A DNA stretch of 64,000 bases from Flavobacteriaceae bacterium (GCA_020435965.1 JAGQYS010000019.1:1-64000), one strand, 5' to 3'. Shown: positions 41,748-51,328, counted from the first letter of the stretch. Made by a program: numbers and translations. Notes: generated from the letters alone by a model not told the origin.

Positions 41748-43430
41748 ATGGATATGAAAAACACCGCAACACTAAGGATTCTGATAGTTTTAGTACTGTC
41801 TTTATCTATGTTTGGTTGTAAGAAATCTTCGAGTTCTAAGAACAGTTCTAGAGCAACTGGTTGGAAAATCAATGCAAAAGAAGGAGGATTTCAGTACAAT
41901 ACTGACTTTAAAGAACAAGCCACAGCCCCTGGATTAGTCTTCATTGAAGGTGGTACATTTACCATGGGAAAAGTACAAGACGATGTTATGCATGACTGGA
42001 ACAACACTCCAAACCAGCAACACGTACAATCTTTTTATATGGATGAAACTGAGGTAACAAACATGATGTATCTAGAATTTCTAGATTGGATCAAGGCTGT
42101 TTACCCTCCAAGTGAACCACAATACAAAGCTATTTACGAAGGTGCTTTACCAGACACTCTTGTTTGGAGAAACCGTTTAGGTTACAGTGAAGTAATGGTT
42201 GACAATTATTTACGCCATCCTGCTTATGCAGAATATCCCGTAGTAGGCGTTAGCTGGATTCAAGCAGTTGAGTTTGCCAATTGGAGATCGGACAGAGTTA
42301 ACGAATTATATCTTGAAGAAGCAGGATATATTGAGCGTGACGCAAAAATAGCTGCCAATGCAGAGTCTAATTTTAATACAGACACATACTTAATTGCACC
42401 CACTCAAACTTATGGTGGTAATGATAGTATTATAAACCCTGTTAAATCTAGAAGACGTGTTACTACTACTGCAAGTGGAGACACAATAAACGTGTATGCA
42501 TCAAGAGAGACAGGAATCATTTCCCCTAAATACAGACTGCCTTCTGAAGCAGAATGGGAATATGCAGCACTTGGCATGAGTGAGCTAAGAAGCTACAATG
42601 TTTATAGAGGACGTAAAAAATATCCTTGGGATGGACAGTATACACGTTCAGGCAAGCGTAAAATAAGAGGCGACCAAATGGCAAATTTCAAACAAGGAAA
42701 AGGTGATTATGGCGGAATTGCTGGATGGTCTGATGATGGTGCTGATATTACTGGAAAAGTAAAATCTTATGAGCCAAATGATTATGGTTTATATGATATG
42801 GCTGGCAATGTTGCCGAATGGGTTGCAGACGTTTACAGACCAATTGTAGATGATGAGTTTAACGATTTCAACTACTATAGAGGTAATGTATATACTAAAA
42901 ATGCCATTAATGATGATGGAACCGTAAAAATTGTTATGCCTAATGAAGTTGAGTTTGACACTTTATCTAACGGAAAATTAGTTGCTAGAAATTTACCTGG
43001 TGAAATCAAGCAAGTATCTGTTGATGATAACGAAACCTATTTAAGAAACAACTTTGATAGAAGTGACAACAGAAACTTTAGAGATGGAGATAAAAGATCA
43101 TCACGTTATTTTGAAGATTTTAATGATGATGAATTATCAGATGAAGAGTCTGAAACTCGAAAAATGTACAACTCTCCAAAACATAATATTGAAAGAGATT
43201 CTCTAGGTAATATTATTAAAGAATACGATAAGCAAAACAACAGAACTTCTTTAATAAACGACGAAGTAAGAGTTTACAAAGGAGGTTCTTGGAAAGATCG
43301 TGAATATTGGTTAGATCCTGCTCAAAGACGCTACTATCCTCAAGATATGGCAACAGACTATATTGGATTTAGATGTGCAATGTCTAGAGTTGGCTCAAAA
43401 TCCAAACAGAAAAACAAAACCAAAAACTAA
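41748..43430 (+). CDS. gldJ: Gliding motility lipoprotein GldJ
   Basis: GldJ is an outer-membrane lipoprotein needed for gliding and for stability of the GldK-N type IX secretion motor. The 560-residue protein has a signal with lipobox SLSMFGC, then a formylglycine-generating-enzyme/sulfatase-modifying-factor-like domain (VFIEGGTFTMGKVQDD, YMDETEVTN, GVSWIQAVEFANWR, YRLPSEAEWEYAALG, NVAEWVADVYRP, GGSWKDREYWLDPAQRR). It carries an insert of about 120 mostly charged residues near the C-terminus. I chose ATG at 41748 (MDMKNTATLRIL); 41754 is equally possible. Confidence 0.95.
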   Translation: MDMKNTATLRILIVLVLSLSMFGCKKSSSSKNSSRATGWKINAKEGGFQYNTDFKEQATAPGLVFIEGGTFTMGKVQDDVMHDWNNTPNQQHVQSFYMDETEVTNMMYLEFLDWIKAVYPPSEPQYKAIYEGALPDTLVWRNRLGYSEVMVDNYLRHPAYAEYPVVGVSWIQAVEFANWRSDRVNELYLEEAGYIERDAKIAANAESNFNTDTYLIAPTQTYGGNDSIINPVKSRRRVTTTASGDTINVYASRETGIISPKYRLPSEAEWEYAALGMSELRSYNVYRGRKKYPWDGQYTRSGKRKIRGDQMANFKQGKGDYGGIAGWSDDGADITGKVKSYEPNDYGLYDMAGNVAEWVADVYRPIVDDEFNDFNYYRGNVYTKNAINDDGTVKIVMPNEVEFDTLSNGKLVARNLPGEIKQVSVDDNETYLRNNFDRSDNRNFRDGDKRSSRYFEDFNDDELSDEESETRKMYNSPKHNIERDSLGNIIKEYDKQNNRTSLINDEVRVYKGGSWKDREYWLDPAQRRYYPQDMATDYIGFRCAMSRVGSKSKQKNKTKN

Positions 43431-43450
43431 TCCTTTTAGTGTTAAAATAT

Positions 43451-43483
43451 AAAGTCCTAACGATTTTCGTTGGGACTTTTTTT
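43451..43483 (+). terminator. Intrinsic terminator after gldJ
   Basis: A 13-bp stem with one G-T pair, AAAGTCCTAACGA (43451-43463) and TCGTTGGGACTTT (43467-43479), followed by a T-run, between gldJ and murF. Confidence 0.85.
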
Positions 43484-43497
43484 ATTACTTTTAATCT

Positions 43498-44772
43498 ATG
43501 AACATAGAACAGCTCCACAAGATTTTTCTAAAATCAAATTCCGTTTCAACAGACACTCGAAAAGTTAAAGAAAACGACTTGTTTTTCGCCTTAAAAGGCG
43601 ACAATTTTAATGGGAATAAATTCGCCAAAGATGCTATTGAAAAAGGAGCTAGTTATGTAGTAATAGATGAAAAAGCTTATAAAAAAAACGACCAATATAT
43701 TCTAGTAGATGATGTTTTGAAAACATTACAAGAACTTGCCAACTACCATAGAAATTTCTTAGGAACAAAAATCATTGCACTTACAGGAAGTAACGGAAAA
43801 ACAACCACCAAAGAACTCATCAATGCTGTATTATCTAAAACATATAAAACCACAGCAACCGTAGGCAACTTAAATAATCATATTGGTGTACCACTTACGT
43901 TACTCTCTATGGATACTTCAACCGAAATTGGTATTGTAGAAATGGGAGCCAATCATTTAAAAGAAATTGCGTTTTTGTGCTCTATTGCACAACCAGACTT
44001 TGGCTATATTACTAATTTTGGCAAAGCACACTTAGAAGGGTTTGGAGGTGTTGAAGGTGTTATAAAAGGAAAAAGTGAACTTTACCAATATTTAAAACAT
44101 AACAATAAACTCATTTTTATTAATAATGAAGATGAAAAACAAAAGGAACTTTTAAAAGATTATCAAAACACTTATAGCTTTGGAAGTTCTACAAGCAATG
44201 AAGCAGAAATAACTTTTATTGAAGCCAATCCTTTTGTAGTTTCAACATTTAAAAGTGAGATGATAAAAAGCCAACTCATAGGAAGCTACAATTTTACGAA
44301 TATTTCTGCAGCTATTGCTATTGGAAATTATTTTGATGTTGAAGCATTAGCTATAAAAAAAGCTATTGAAAATTATATACCATCTAACAATCGCTCACAA
44401 ATTATAGCAAAAGGCACCAATAAAATCATTTTAGATGCCTACAATGCCAACCCAACGAGTATGAAAGCCGCTTTAGATAATTTTGCACAACTAAACGATA
44501 CGTACAAAATTGCCATACTAGGTGATATGTTCGAGTTGGGAACTGACGCAGCACTAGAGCATCAATACATTGCAGATTATGCAACAAACCTAAACTTAAA
44601 TGAGTGGTATTTGGTTGGTGAGAACTTTTATGGCACTAAAACAAAAAGTAATACTTATAAGTCGTTTGATGAGTTTAAAGAAGCCAACAAACTATCTTCT
44701 ATAAGCCATGCGACCATTTTAATAAAAGGCTCAAGAGGAATGGCTTTGGAGCGTGTTTTAGATTTTTTGTGA
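43498..44772 (+). CDS. murF: UDP-N-acetylmuramoyl-tripeptide--D-alanyl-D-alanine ligase MurF
   Basis: MurF adds D-Ala-D-Ala, completing the UDP-MurNAc-pentapeptide used by MraY. The 424-residue protein has a uridine-binding N-terminal domain (TDTRKVKENDLFFALKG), P-loop GSNGKTTTK (97-105), VEMGANH and ILDAYNANPTSM. It is separate from the dcw cluster, downstream of gldJ, an arrangement I recall from other Flavobacteriaceae. The ATG at 43498 comes 15 bases after the gldJ terminator, so its promoter would have to lie within or before that hairpin, or expression depends on read-through. Its stop codon lies inside a long inverted repeat. Confidence 0.96.
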   Translation: MNIEQLHKIFLKSNSVSTDTRKVKENDLFFALKGDNFNGNKFAKDAIEKGASYVVIDEKAYKKNDQYILVDDVLKTLQELANYHRNFLGTKIIALTGSNGKTTTKELINAVLSKTYKTTATVGNLNNHIGVPLTLLSMDTSTEIGIVEMGANHLKEIAFLCSIAQPDFGYITNFGKAHLEGFGGVEGVIKGKSELYQYLKHNNKLIFINNEDEKQKELLKDYQNTYSFGSSTSNEAEITFIEANPFVVSTFKSEMIKSQLIGSYNFTNISAAIAIGNYFDVEALAIKKAIENYIPSNNRSQIIAKGTNKIILDAYNANPTSMKAALDNFAQLNDTYKIAILGDMFELGTDAALEHQYIADYATNLNLNEWYLVGENFYGTKTKSNTYKSFDEFKEANKLSSISHATILIKGSRGMALERVLDFL

Positions 44773-44884
44773 TTTGATTTTATTACTTAAATTTAGTGAA
44801 TTGTAAACTTAAGTCGTTTAACTTCGAATATAATTCATTAAAACAAACCATATTCGATAAACCGCTAAACGAAATCACAAAAAA
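44763..44884. repeat. Nested inverted-repeat element (candidate three-way-junction structure)
   Basis: Perfect 13-bp outer arms TTTTTTGTGATTT (44763-44775) and AAATCACAAAAAA (44872-44884) enclose two further hairpins. The first is ACTTAAATTT (44785-44794) with AAACTTAAGT (44805-44814), 9 of 10 paired. The second is TCGTTTA...TTCGAATAT (44814-44831) with ATATTCGA...TAAACGA (44850-44872). The murF stop codon is in the left outer arm. The arrangement could fold as a three-way junction in RNA or be a small palindromic mobile element. Confidence 0.6.
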
Positions 44885-44914
44885 GCCCTCTAAAATAAGA
44901 AGGCTTTTGTTTTT
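44881..44914. terminator. Intrinsic terminator between murF and the M28 peptidase gene
   Basis: Stem AAAAGCCCTC (44881-44890) and GAAGGCTTTT (44899-44908) with one mismatch, followed on the plus strand by GTTTTT; on the minus strand the opposite side is T-rich too. It serves convergent transcripts of murF and the peptidase gene. Confidence 0.7.
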
Positions 44915-44929
44915 ATATATTATGATATA

Positions 44930-46486
44930 TTAATTATCGTCCAGACCACCTTTACGGTTTGGCGAGCGTTGTGTAGGCCATTCCATTTGTTTCCCTGTTC
45001 TAGGACTAACAGGTAATACAATTTTTTCAGTGGATGTTTTATCAGGATCTTCAGATGCCATATATGTTAAAATCGCTGTTAATATGGCGTTGTTTCTAAC
45101 ATCATCAAATATGACTTTATCGTAAGTGTCTCTGTTGGTGTGCCAAGTATAATTCCAGTATGACCAGTTTAATGCGCTTAAGTTAAACGCAGGTGCTCCA
45201 GCAGCTAAAAATGATGCATTATCACTTCCTCCTCCACTAGGTGTTCCTGGAAATGTTGTTTCAATATGTTGGGTAATATCTCTAGGTACTGCTGCTAACC
45301 AACTTCCTAAATAGTCATACGAATGTAAAAATCCTGCTCCAGAAATATTTACAACACGTCCTGTTCCGTTGTCTTGGTTAAAAGAAGCCTGTAAGTTTTT
45401 TACGATTTCCGGATGGTCTTCAACAAAAGCACGAGAACCATTTAAGCCTTGCTCTTCACTTCCCCAATGACCAACAATAATGGTACGTTTTGGATTAGGG
45501 TAAAATTTCTTTAACAAACGCATGGCTTCCATCATGACTAAAGTCCCTGTTCCATTGTCTGTTGCACCTTGTCCACCATCCCAAGAATCAAAATGGGCAG
45601 ATAACACGATATATTCATTTGGTTTTTCAGAACCCTTAATAGTTCCAATAGTATTGAATGTTGGCACTTCTCCTAATTCTTTTGATTCTGCTACGACCTT
45701 AATTACTGGTTTGTTGCCATATTCGGCTAAACGATACAGCATTCCATAGTCTTCCAATTCAACATCAATAGTAGGAATGGTTTTTACTCTAGAGCTAAAT
45801 ATTTTATTAACACCAAAACCACTTGACCAATTGCTTGCTATAAGTCCTACAGCTCCAGCTTCTTCTAAAGCACCACCTATGGTACGTGAGTTATAACCAG
45901 ACCTAGCTATGTTTTCACGCCATTCTTTGGTTTGAGCATCGCGACTTTCTTTCATTTTTGTGAACGATTCTTCTGTGGCAAATTCTTCCCAGTTATAATC
46001 CGGACGACCAGTTGGTTCTTTCATATCTATCATCACAAACTTACCTTTAACACTTGGCAACCAATTTTTAAAAGCAATTGAATCTTTAATATTTGCTGGT
46101 AATGTTATTACCTCAGCCGTTACGCCTCCTTTTGGAGTACTTGCGCTCCAAGCCAATTGCATCCCATCTAAAGTTTGTACTCTAGGCGATACCATATCAA
46201 TATGTGTGATACCACGCTCCCAGCCACGCCATGTTCCATAATTTTCTTGCTTGGCTTCAATTCCCCACTTCGTATATTGCTCAATAGCCCATTTGCTAGC
46301 ATGTTCCATTTGAGGTGTTCCCACTAAACGTGGACCAACTACATCTAATAGTTCGTGAGCCAAACGTTCAAGTTGAGAGTTTTCGTTTGCTTCTTTAATT
46401 ATATTATCAATCACATTATCTTGAGCAAACAGGTTACCTCCAGAAAACAGCAATGCAATAAGAAATAGTTTAATTGTAAATTTCAT
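44930..46486 (-). CDS. M28 family zinc peptidase with PA domain
   Basis: A 518-residue exported peptidase. The signal peptide ends LFAQ. An inserted protease-associated-like region (about 130-260) precedes the M28 core: VLSAHFDSWDGGQGATDNGTG (first metal ligands), HWGSEEQGLNGSRAF (catalytic and ligand Glu), SFNQDNGTG and a late His in YTWHTNRDTYDK. It resembles glutamate carboxypeptidase-like aminopeptidases, likely degrading peptides in the periplasm or outside. The C-terminal end is basic and glycine-rich (RSPNRKGGLDDN). It is a single gene between two terminators. Confidence 0.9.
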   Translation of the reverse strand: MKFTIKLFLIALLFSGGNLFAQDNVIDNIIKEANENSQLERLAHELLDVVGPRLVGTPQMEHASKWAIEQYTKWGIEAKQENYGTWRGWERGITHIDMVSPRVQTLDGMQLAWSASTPKGGVTAEVITLPANIKDSIAFKNWLPSVKGKFVMIDMKEPTGRPDYNWEEFATEESFTKMKESRDAQTKEWRENIARSGYNSRTIGGALEEAGAVGLIASNWSSGFGVNKIFSSRVKTIPTIDVELEDYGMLYRLAEYGNKPVIKVVAESKELGEVPTFNTIGTIKGSEKPNEYIVLSAHFDSWDGGQGATDNGTGTLVMMEAMRLLKKFYPNPKRTIIVGHWGSEEQGLNGSRAFVEDHPEIVKNLQASFNQDNGTGRVVNISGAGFLHSYDYLGSWLAAVPRDITQHIETTFPGTPSGGGSDNASFLAAGAPAFNLSALNWSYWNYTWHTNRDTYDKVIFDDVRNNAILTAILTYMASEDPDKTSTEKIVLPVSPRTGKQMEWPTQRSPNRKGGLDDN

Positions 46487-46572
46487 TGTAAAATGTATTT
46501 GTTGGTTATCAAATTTTTAAAAGTTTTCTAAAATAGATAATTATTATGATTTAGAGTGTTAAAATTTTGGTA

Positions 46573-46600
46573 TAAAAAAGCCAGCTCATTGCTGGCTTAT
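46573..46600 (-). terminator. Intrinsic terminator after the first GLPGLI gene
   Basis: A perfect stem AAGCCAGC (46578-46585) and GCTGGCTT (46591-46598), with TTTTTTAT following on the minus strand, just after the stop at 46633. Confidence 0.85.
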
Positions 46601-46632
46601 TCAATTTTATTCAAACAAATTTAGTGATTGTA

Positions 46633-47433
46633 TCAATTTCTTGGTCTACCACGATTATCTCTCATTTCTTGCATCTTTCCAGAAATAATTTCTTTGTATT
46701 CCATTTTTGTAACTATTTTTCCTTTATCTGGAGCTTCAATTATTTCTTTTTCTTTTGGATTCATAATAATTTTAGAACACAACATTGTTGTATTTCCAAA
46801 GCTCACTTCAAGTATCAGTCCTGGAAGTCCCCAATATTCCAATGGTCCTTGACTTACTGGAATTTGTGAAGAATACCAAGCAGTTACTTTTGTCATTTTA
46901 ACCTCTTCAGAATTATCTTCACTTAATTCTCCCCATGAAAAATCATACCAAGTTAGTTGAGATGATGGTATCATTGCTGTTGCTTTAAAAGATGTATATT
47001 GTCCTATTTGTTTACTCTCTCTACTTAACTGCCAATCTATGGTCAACAAATCATCTTTAACCAAAAACCTTTTTCCATAAAACTCCTGACTTTGTAAAAG
47101 CATATTGGTTTTGATATTTTTATATTGTTCTCCTGGTGTAAAATTCTTCCCCCAAGTATCAGTTGCTCCTGAGATAGCGTCTAATTTGTCTTCTTCTTTA
47201 AAAAATGATTCTTCCTTATTAAAAGTAAGAACATACGTTTTTTCAAGTCTATTTTTTAAGTTCTCAAAAATTTGTTTTTTTTGGGCTTCAGTCATCCTAT
47301 CTCCAAAACTTCCTAGTTCCATTGTGGATTTTGAGAAGTAATAAGCTTTGCCTTGAAAATCTTGTGCAAATAATGGTGATGATAATAAAAAGGTTAAAAT
47401 GAAAAAGCAGATTTTTGAAATTAAGTTTATCAT
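46633..47433 (-). CDS. GLPGLI family protein (copy 1)
   Basis: A 266-residue exported protein of the GLPGLI family (TIGR01200 type), which is confined to Bacteroidota and has no assigned function. A signal peptide (MINLISKICFFILTFLLSSPLFAQ) is followed by DFQGKAYYFSKSTMEL, LTFNKEESFFKEEDKLDA, TAWYSSQIPVSQGPLEYWGLPGLILEVS and a charged tail ending in RDNRGRPRN. I chose ATG at 47433, at the signal peptide, instead of the longer frame from 47487. It follows the barrel gene region and shares about the whole motif plan with two paralogues at 50447 and 51437. Confidence 0.88.
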   Translation of the reverse strand: MINLISKICFFILTFLLSSPLFAQDFQGKAYYFSKSTMELGSFGDRMTEAQKKQIFENLKNRLEKTYVLTFNKEESFFKEEDKLDAISGATDTWGKNFTPGEQYKNIKTNMLLQSQEFYGKRFLVKDDLLTIDWQLSRESKQIGQYTSFKATAMIPSSQLTWYDFSWGELSEDNSEEVKMTKVTAWYSSQIPVSQGPLEYWGLPGLILEVSFGNTTMLCSKIIMNPKEKEIIEAPDKGKIVTKMEYKEIISGKMQEMRDNRGRPRN

Positions 47434-47463
47434 GATTATTAATCTTAATTGATTATTGTTTAA

Positions 47464-47471
47464 CAAATATA
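47464..47471 (-). promoter_or_regulatory. Putative -7 box TATATTTG upstream of GLPGLI copy 1
   Basis: A minus-strand TAnnTTTG match 30 bases before the chosen ATG at 47433, which also supports that start over 47487. No ideal -33 element. Confidence 0.45.
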
Positions 47472-47570
47472 ATAAAACATTAAACATTTTAATCTTCTTT
47501 ATTATAATATTAACACTAATGAAAAGGCATAATCTAGTATTATGAAAGTGGATATAGAAAATTTGAGAAA

Positions 47571-47594
47571 AAAAACCAGCTTAAAAGCTGGCTT
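47571..47594 (-). terminator. Intrinsic terminator after the outer-membrane barrel gene
   Basis: Inverted repeat ACCAGCTT/AAGCTGGCT around 47575-47593, followed by a T-run on the minus strand (plus-strand A-run at 47568-47575). Confidence 0.75.
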
Positions 47595-47599
47595 CTTTT

Positions 47600-50317
47600 T
47601 TATAAGCTATAAACTAACCTAAAGGAAATAAACCTTGGTTGAATAAAGTATTCTGAGGCACTTACCGAAACCGCTCCTGCACTACTTTCATTTTGCGAGC
47701 GTGTATCAAGTAAGTTGGTCGCTTTAATCTCATATTCAAATTTGGCATCTCTATCTTTTCTGTAAGCCAATGAAGCGTTCCAAAATTCAAAGGTATTATC
47801 AATTGTATTGTCATCACTGCTAAAATTGTTAGAGGTGTAATCTGTTCTAAAAGTAAATGATTTTAAAAACAAAGCATCAACCTCAATAGAAGGTGTTTTG
47901 GTGAAAAATTTTGTACTGCCACCACGACCTTGCTGGTTGTCTTGAATAGTATAACCATATCCAATCTCAATATTAGGTGCTGTTTTAAAATTAGTTCGTA
48001 AACCAGCATTATATCTCTGAGTATAACTTTCGTTTACTGATCGTGTGTTTTGGATGAATTGAAAATATTTCCCATAATTAAATCTTCCACTTAAAGTTGC
48101 CCTAACTTTGTTAAATGTTTTTTGAAAACGTCCAAATGTGCTTACACTTTCATCAGCAAACTCAGAATTAAAAGGCGAGCTTATACTTATAACGCTTCCT
48201 GGTTCAAAAACAGATACATTTCTAATATTATCTATACTTTTATTATAATTTATACTTGCTGTTACATTCGTATAATTAAACATATTAAAGCTATAGTAAA
48301 ACAAACTGAGATTGTGTGATAATGCGTTTTCTAAATCTGGAACTCCTGAAAATAATGAGTTATAACTATTTAGTACTAATCCTCTAGCAAATCTGGACAC
48401 ATCTGTAAATTGCGTTTGCATACGATAATCAAATGTAATTTGCTCACTTTTTTTCAATTGCATTCTCACATTAAAATCTGGCAATAACCTGAAAAAGTTA
48501 TCTGTGGTTTCTTCACTAAACTGATCATTTTTTACACTATATGCATGTCCTGAAACTCCAGGCGTAAAAGTAAAAATACCTGATTTTAAACGATAGTGAA
48601 TGCCTAAGTACACATCGCTAAAACTATAATCAATATCGTTATCATCTAATCCTCCATTAATAGCTGGCGTAGGATTAAACACTGAACCATTATCTAAAAA
48701 TTGAAAAATATTAGAGTTGAATTTTTGATTGCTCAAAATAGTACCAAGTGTGAAATTGATATCGCTTTTGGTGTTTAAAATATTCCAATAATCTAATTTA
48801 GCATCAAGTTGATTAGATTTTATACGCTTGTCCTGAGCAACATTGTAGTTAAGTTGTGCACCATCCAAGCCCAAACTATTAGCAGTATTTTCGTAGTTAT
48901 CTTTATCTTCCAAAATGGCGTTATAAAAAGGGTCTTCGTCAGAGAGCAAATGTTGCGCCTCTAACGCAAAAATGTTATTTTCATTAAGCGTATAATAATA
49001 GTTCACATTTTGATTGATGCTGTAAGGACTTGAGCTTTCCAGTTGGTCAATATCTCCAATAACTGATGAGAAAAAACCTTGATCTTGTGATTCTTTTGAG
49101 ATTTTACCAAGAACATCATAATCTAATTGATTGTTTACATTGGGTTTGTATGATGCTGAAAGTTTTAGCATGCCTAAATCACTATTTTGCAAAGTGTTAC
49201 TTAATGTGCTTTCATCTGGAATTCCTATTTCTGGATCTGTATACTGTCTGCTTGTATTTTCTTGTAGCTCTGTTTTTGTATTTGCAAAAATTGCAAATCC
49301 GCTTAAATCCAATGCTTTGTTAGGCGACCAGCTAAAGTTTGCAGCACCAAACTTGGTTTCAATATCTTTTGCTTTGCCATTTTGTGCTGTAAGAAACCCT
49401 AAATTATTACTTCCCAAATTAATGTTTGTGCCGCTTGATCTACTTAAACCTCTAAAACCTCCGGAAAAATTAAAATAGTCGCGACGCGTAAAGGCAACTT
49501 CGCCAAGATTATTTAAATCTCCAATGATGTTGATACTGTAATTTGGACTGTAATAAAATAACTTGGGCTGAAATAAATACAAGCCATTATTAGGTGAATC
49601 TCCTGCTCCAGCAGTAACATTTCCAAACCAGAAATTGGTTTTTCCTTCTTTAAGTTTTATGTTGATTGCTACATTATCCTGGTTATTGGTAACGCCACTT
49701 AATTGGCCTACTTCAGCGTAATTTTTTAATACTTGTACTTTATCTACTGCGTTTGAAGGTATATTTTTGGTAGCCAATTTAGTATCGCCATCAAAAAAGT
49801 CCTTGCCTTCAACCATCACTTTTGAAACTACTTTTCCTTCAACTTCGACTTGTCCATCGTCATTTATTTCAACACCAGGAAGGTTTTTAAGTACATCTTC
49901 AAGTTTTCTTTCTGTTCCTTTGTTAAAAGAATCTGCATTGTAAACCAAAGTATCTCCTTTTACCGAAACTGGCATTTCATAAGTAAGTTCAATCTCATCT
50001 AGTGCATTGTCTTCATACATAATGAAATCTTTGCTAATGTCTTCAGATTTTGTATCTATAATTTCTTTGGCAGTTTTCATCCCAATGTAGCTTACCTGAA
50101 TTTCATACTTGCTGTTTTCGTTTAAATCCAGTTTATAACGTCCTACATCATTGGTTATGCCATACGAATCTAAAATCTTGGTTTCCTGATTGATGGCAAT
50201 AACGTTGGCAAGTTCTAGAGGGTTACCAATACTGTCTTTTACGGTACCTTGTACTTTAATTTGAGCAAAGGTTGAACTTACTACAATGAGTAGCAAAGTT
50301 GTTAAAGTATATTTCAT
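47600..50317 (-). CDS. TonB-dependent-receptor-like outer membrane protein
   Basis: A 905-residue outer-membrane protein. The signal peptide ends STFAQ. A carboxypeptidase-regulatory-like domain (about 20-100, VQGTVKDSIGNPLELANVIA) is followed by a plug-like region (DTLVYNADSFNKGTERKLEDVLKNLPGVEI) and a large beta-barrel of the OMP_b-brl_3 type. The C-terminal strand ends FVSFRLVYSL-like (RFISFRLVYSL). Such proteins in Flavobacteriia often sit beside GLPGLI genes, as here. Whether it takes up a substrate with TonB or serves as an envelope scaffold cannot be told; no SusD-like partner is present. Confidence 0.87.
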   Translation of the reverse strand: MKYTLTTLLLIVVSSTFAQIKVQGTVKDSIGNPLELANVIAINQETKILDSYGITNDVGRYKLDLNENSKYEIQVSYIGMKTAKEIIDTKSEDISKDFIMYEDNALDEIELTYEMPVSVKGDTLVYNADSFNKGTERKLEDVLKNLPGVEINDDGQVEVEGKVVSKVMVEGKDFFDGDTKLATKNIPSNAVDKVQVLKNYAEVGQLSGVTNNQDNVAINIKLKEGKTNFWFGNVTAGAGDSPNNGLYLFQPKLFYYSPNYSINIIGDLNNLGEVAFTRRDYFNFSGGFRGLSRSSGTNINLGSNNLGFLTAQNGKAKDIETKFGAANFSWSPNKALDLSGFAIFANTKTELQENTSRQYTDPEIGIPDESTLSNTLQNSDLGMLKLSASYKPNVNNQLDYDVLGKISKESQDQGFFSSVIGDIDQLESSSPYSINQNVNYYYTLNENNIFALEAQHLLSDEDPFYNAILEDKDNYENTANSLGLDGAQLNYNVAQDKRIKSNQLDAKLDYWNILNTKSDINFTLGTILSNQKFNSNIFQFLDNGSVFNPTPAINGGLDDNDIDYSFSDVYLGIHYRLKSGIFTFTPGVSGHAYSVKNDQFSEETTDNFFRLLPDFNVRMQLKKSEQITFDYRMQTQFTDVSRFARGLVLNSYNSLFSGVPDLENALSHNLSLFYYSFNMFNYTNVTASINYNKSIDNIRNVSVFEPGSVISISSPFNSEFADESVSTFGRFQKTFNKVRATLSGRFNYGKYFQFIQNTRSVNESYTQRYNAGLRTNFKTAPNIEIGYGYTIQDNQQGRGGSTKFFTKTPSIEVDALFLKSFTFRTDYTSNNFSSDDNTIDNTFEFWNASLAYRKDRDAKFEYEIKATNLLDTRSQNESSAGAVSVSASEYFIQPRFISFRLVYSL

Positions 50318-50446
50318 AAGTTAATTATAGATTTTTTAGAAAAGGTAATTACAAATAATTATTTTGTTTAGCAATAATAATATTTTATTAAACAAAATAT
50401 ACGCATATTATCAAAATGTTAACATAAATCATTTTAAGCTTGATTG

Positions 50447-51328
50447 TTAATTTCCTCTGATTCTTCCACCACCATCACGACCTCCTCTTCCACGGAACAT
50501 TTCTTGCATTTCTTCCATTTTCTTTTTGATGATTTCAGAATACTCTTTTTGAGTAACTTGTTTTCCTTTTGATGGTCTTTTTATCTCTTCTTTTTGGTCT
50601 GGATTCATTACAATTTTAGAGCATAAAATTACTGTTCGTCCAGCGCTTACTTCTAGTATTAACCCTGGAAGTCCCCAATATTCGCCTGGTCCTTGGTTAA
50701 TTGGGATTTGTGGTGTGTACCAAGCTGTTATGGTTTGCTCTTTTGGTATTTCAAAATCATCCATTGGATTGTCTGTTTTGGTGGAGTCTTTTGTTTTTTC
50801 TGTATTTTCATTATCTCTATTTCTTCGTCTAGCACTCATAAAATCTGTGTCGTCAAGTTTTTTAATAGCTGTAGCTTTCATTGCCATATACTGACCAATT
50901 TGCTTAGTTTCGCCAGTCATGACCCAATCCAGTTTTGGCAATTCATCATCTATTAAAAACTGTTTTCCAAAGAATTCATTTTCAATAAGCATTTTATTTT
51001 CTTTTACATTTTTATACTGATCGCCTCCTGTCATAGAAAAGCCTCCAAAACGCATTCCTCCACCAGGAGCTTCTAGTTTTTCTTCTTCTTTATAAATGGA
51101 TTCTTCTTTGTTAAAAGTGAGAATGAATGTTTTTTCAAACATGCTTTTCATTCGGTCTGCAATCTGTTTTTTCTGCTGCTCACTCATTTCCCTTCCTCCA
51201 AAGTTTTCCATATCTAGAGTGGTTTTAGAAAAATAATAAGCTTTGCCTTGAAAATCTTTTTGAGCAAATGTTGATATTGTAAGTAATACTAAAATAGCAC
51301 TTACAAAAATTTTAGCGTATGATTTCAT
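50447..51328 (-). CDS. GLPGLI family protein (copy 2)
   Basis: A 293-residue exported GLPGLI protein of unknown function. The signal peptide MKSYAKIFVSAILVLLTISTFAQ is followed by DFQGKAYYFSKTTLDM, LTFNKEESIYKEEEKLEA, TAWYTPQIPINQGPGEYWGLPGLILEVS and an Arg/Gly-rich tail (MFRGRGGRDGGGRIRGN). A charged insert (RRRNRDNENTEKTKDST) separates the two halves. I chose ATG at 51328 over an upstream in-frame start at 51385. It precedes the barrel gene by 129 bases. Confidence 0.88.
   Translation of the reverse strand: MKSYAKIFVSAILVLLTISTFAQKDFQGKAYYFSKTTLDMENFGGREMSEQQKKQIADRMKSMFEKTFILTFNKEESIYKEEEKLEAPGGGMRFGGFSMTGGDQYKNVKENKMLIENEFFGKQFLIDDELPKLDWVMTGETKQIGQYMAMKATAIKKLDDTDFMSARRRNRDNENTEKTKDSTKTDNPMDDFEIPKEQTITAWYTPQIPINQGPGEYWGLPGLILEVSAGRTVILCSKIVMNPDQKEEIKRPSKGKQVTQKEYSEIIKKKMEEMQEMFRGRGGRDGGGRIRGN

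Noticed and set aside
46624..46869. Plus-strand open frames of 74-81 codons opposite GLPGLI copy 1
   Set aside because: They mirror the well-supported gene on the other strand and have no recognisable motifs or start context. The same reasoning removes the other short opposite-strand frames, such as 1670-1864, 17331-17834 and 41115-41573.
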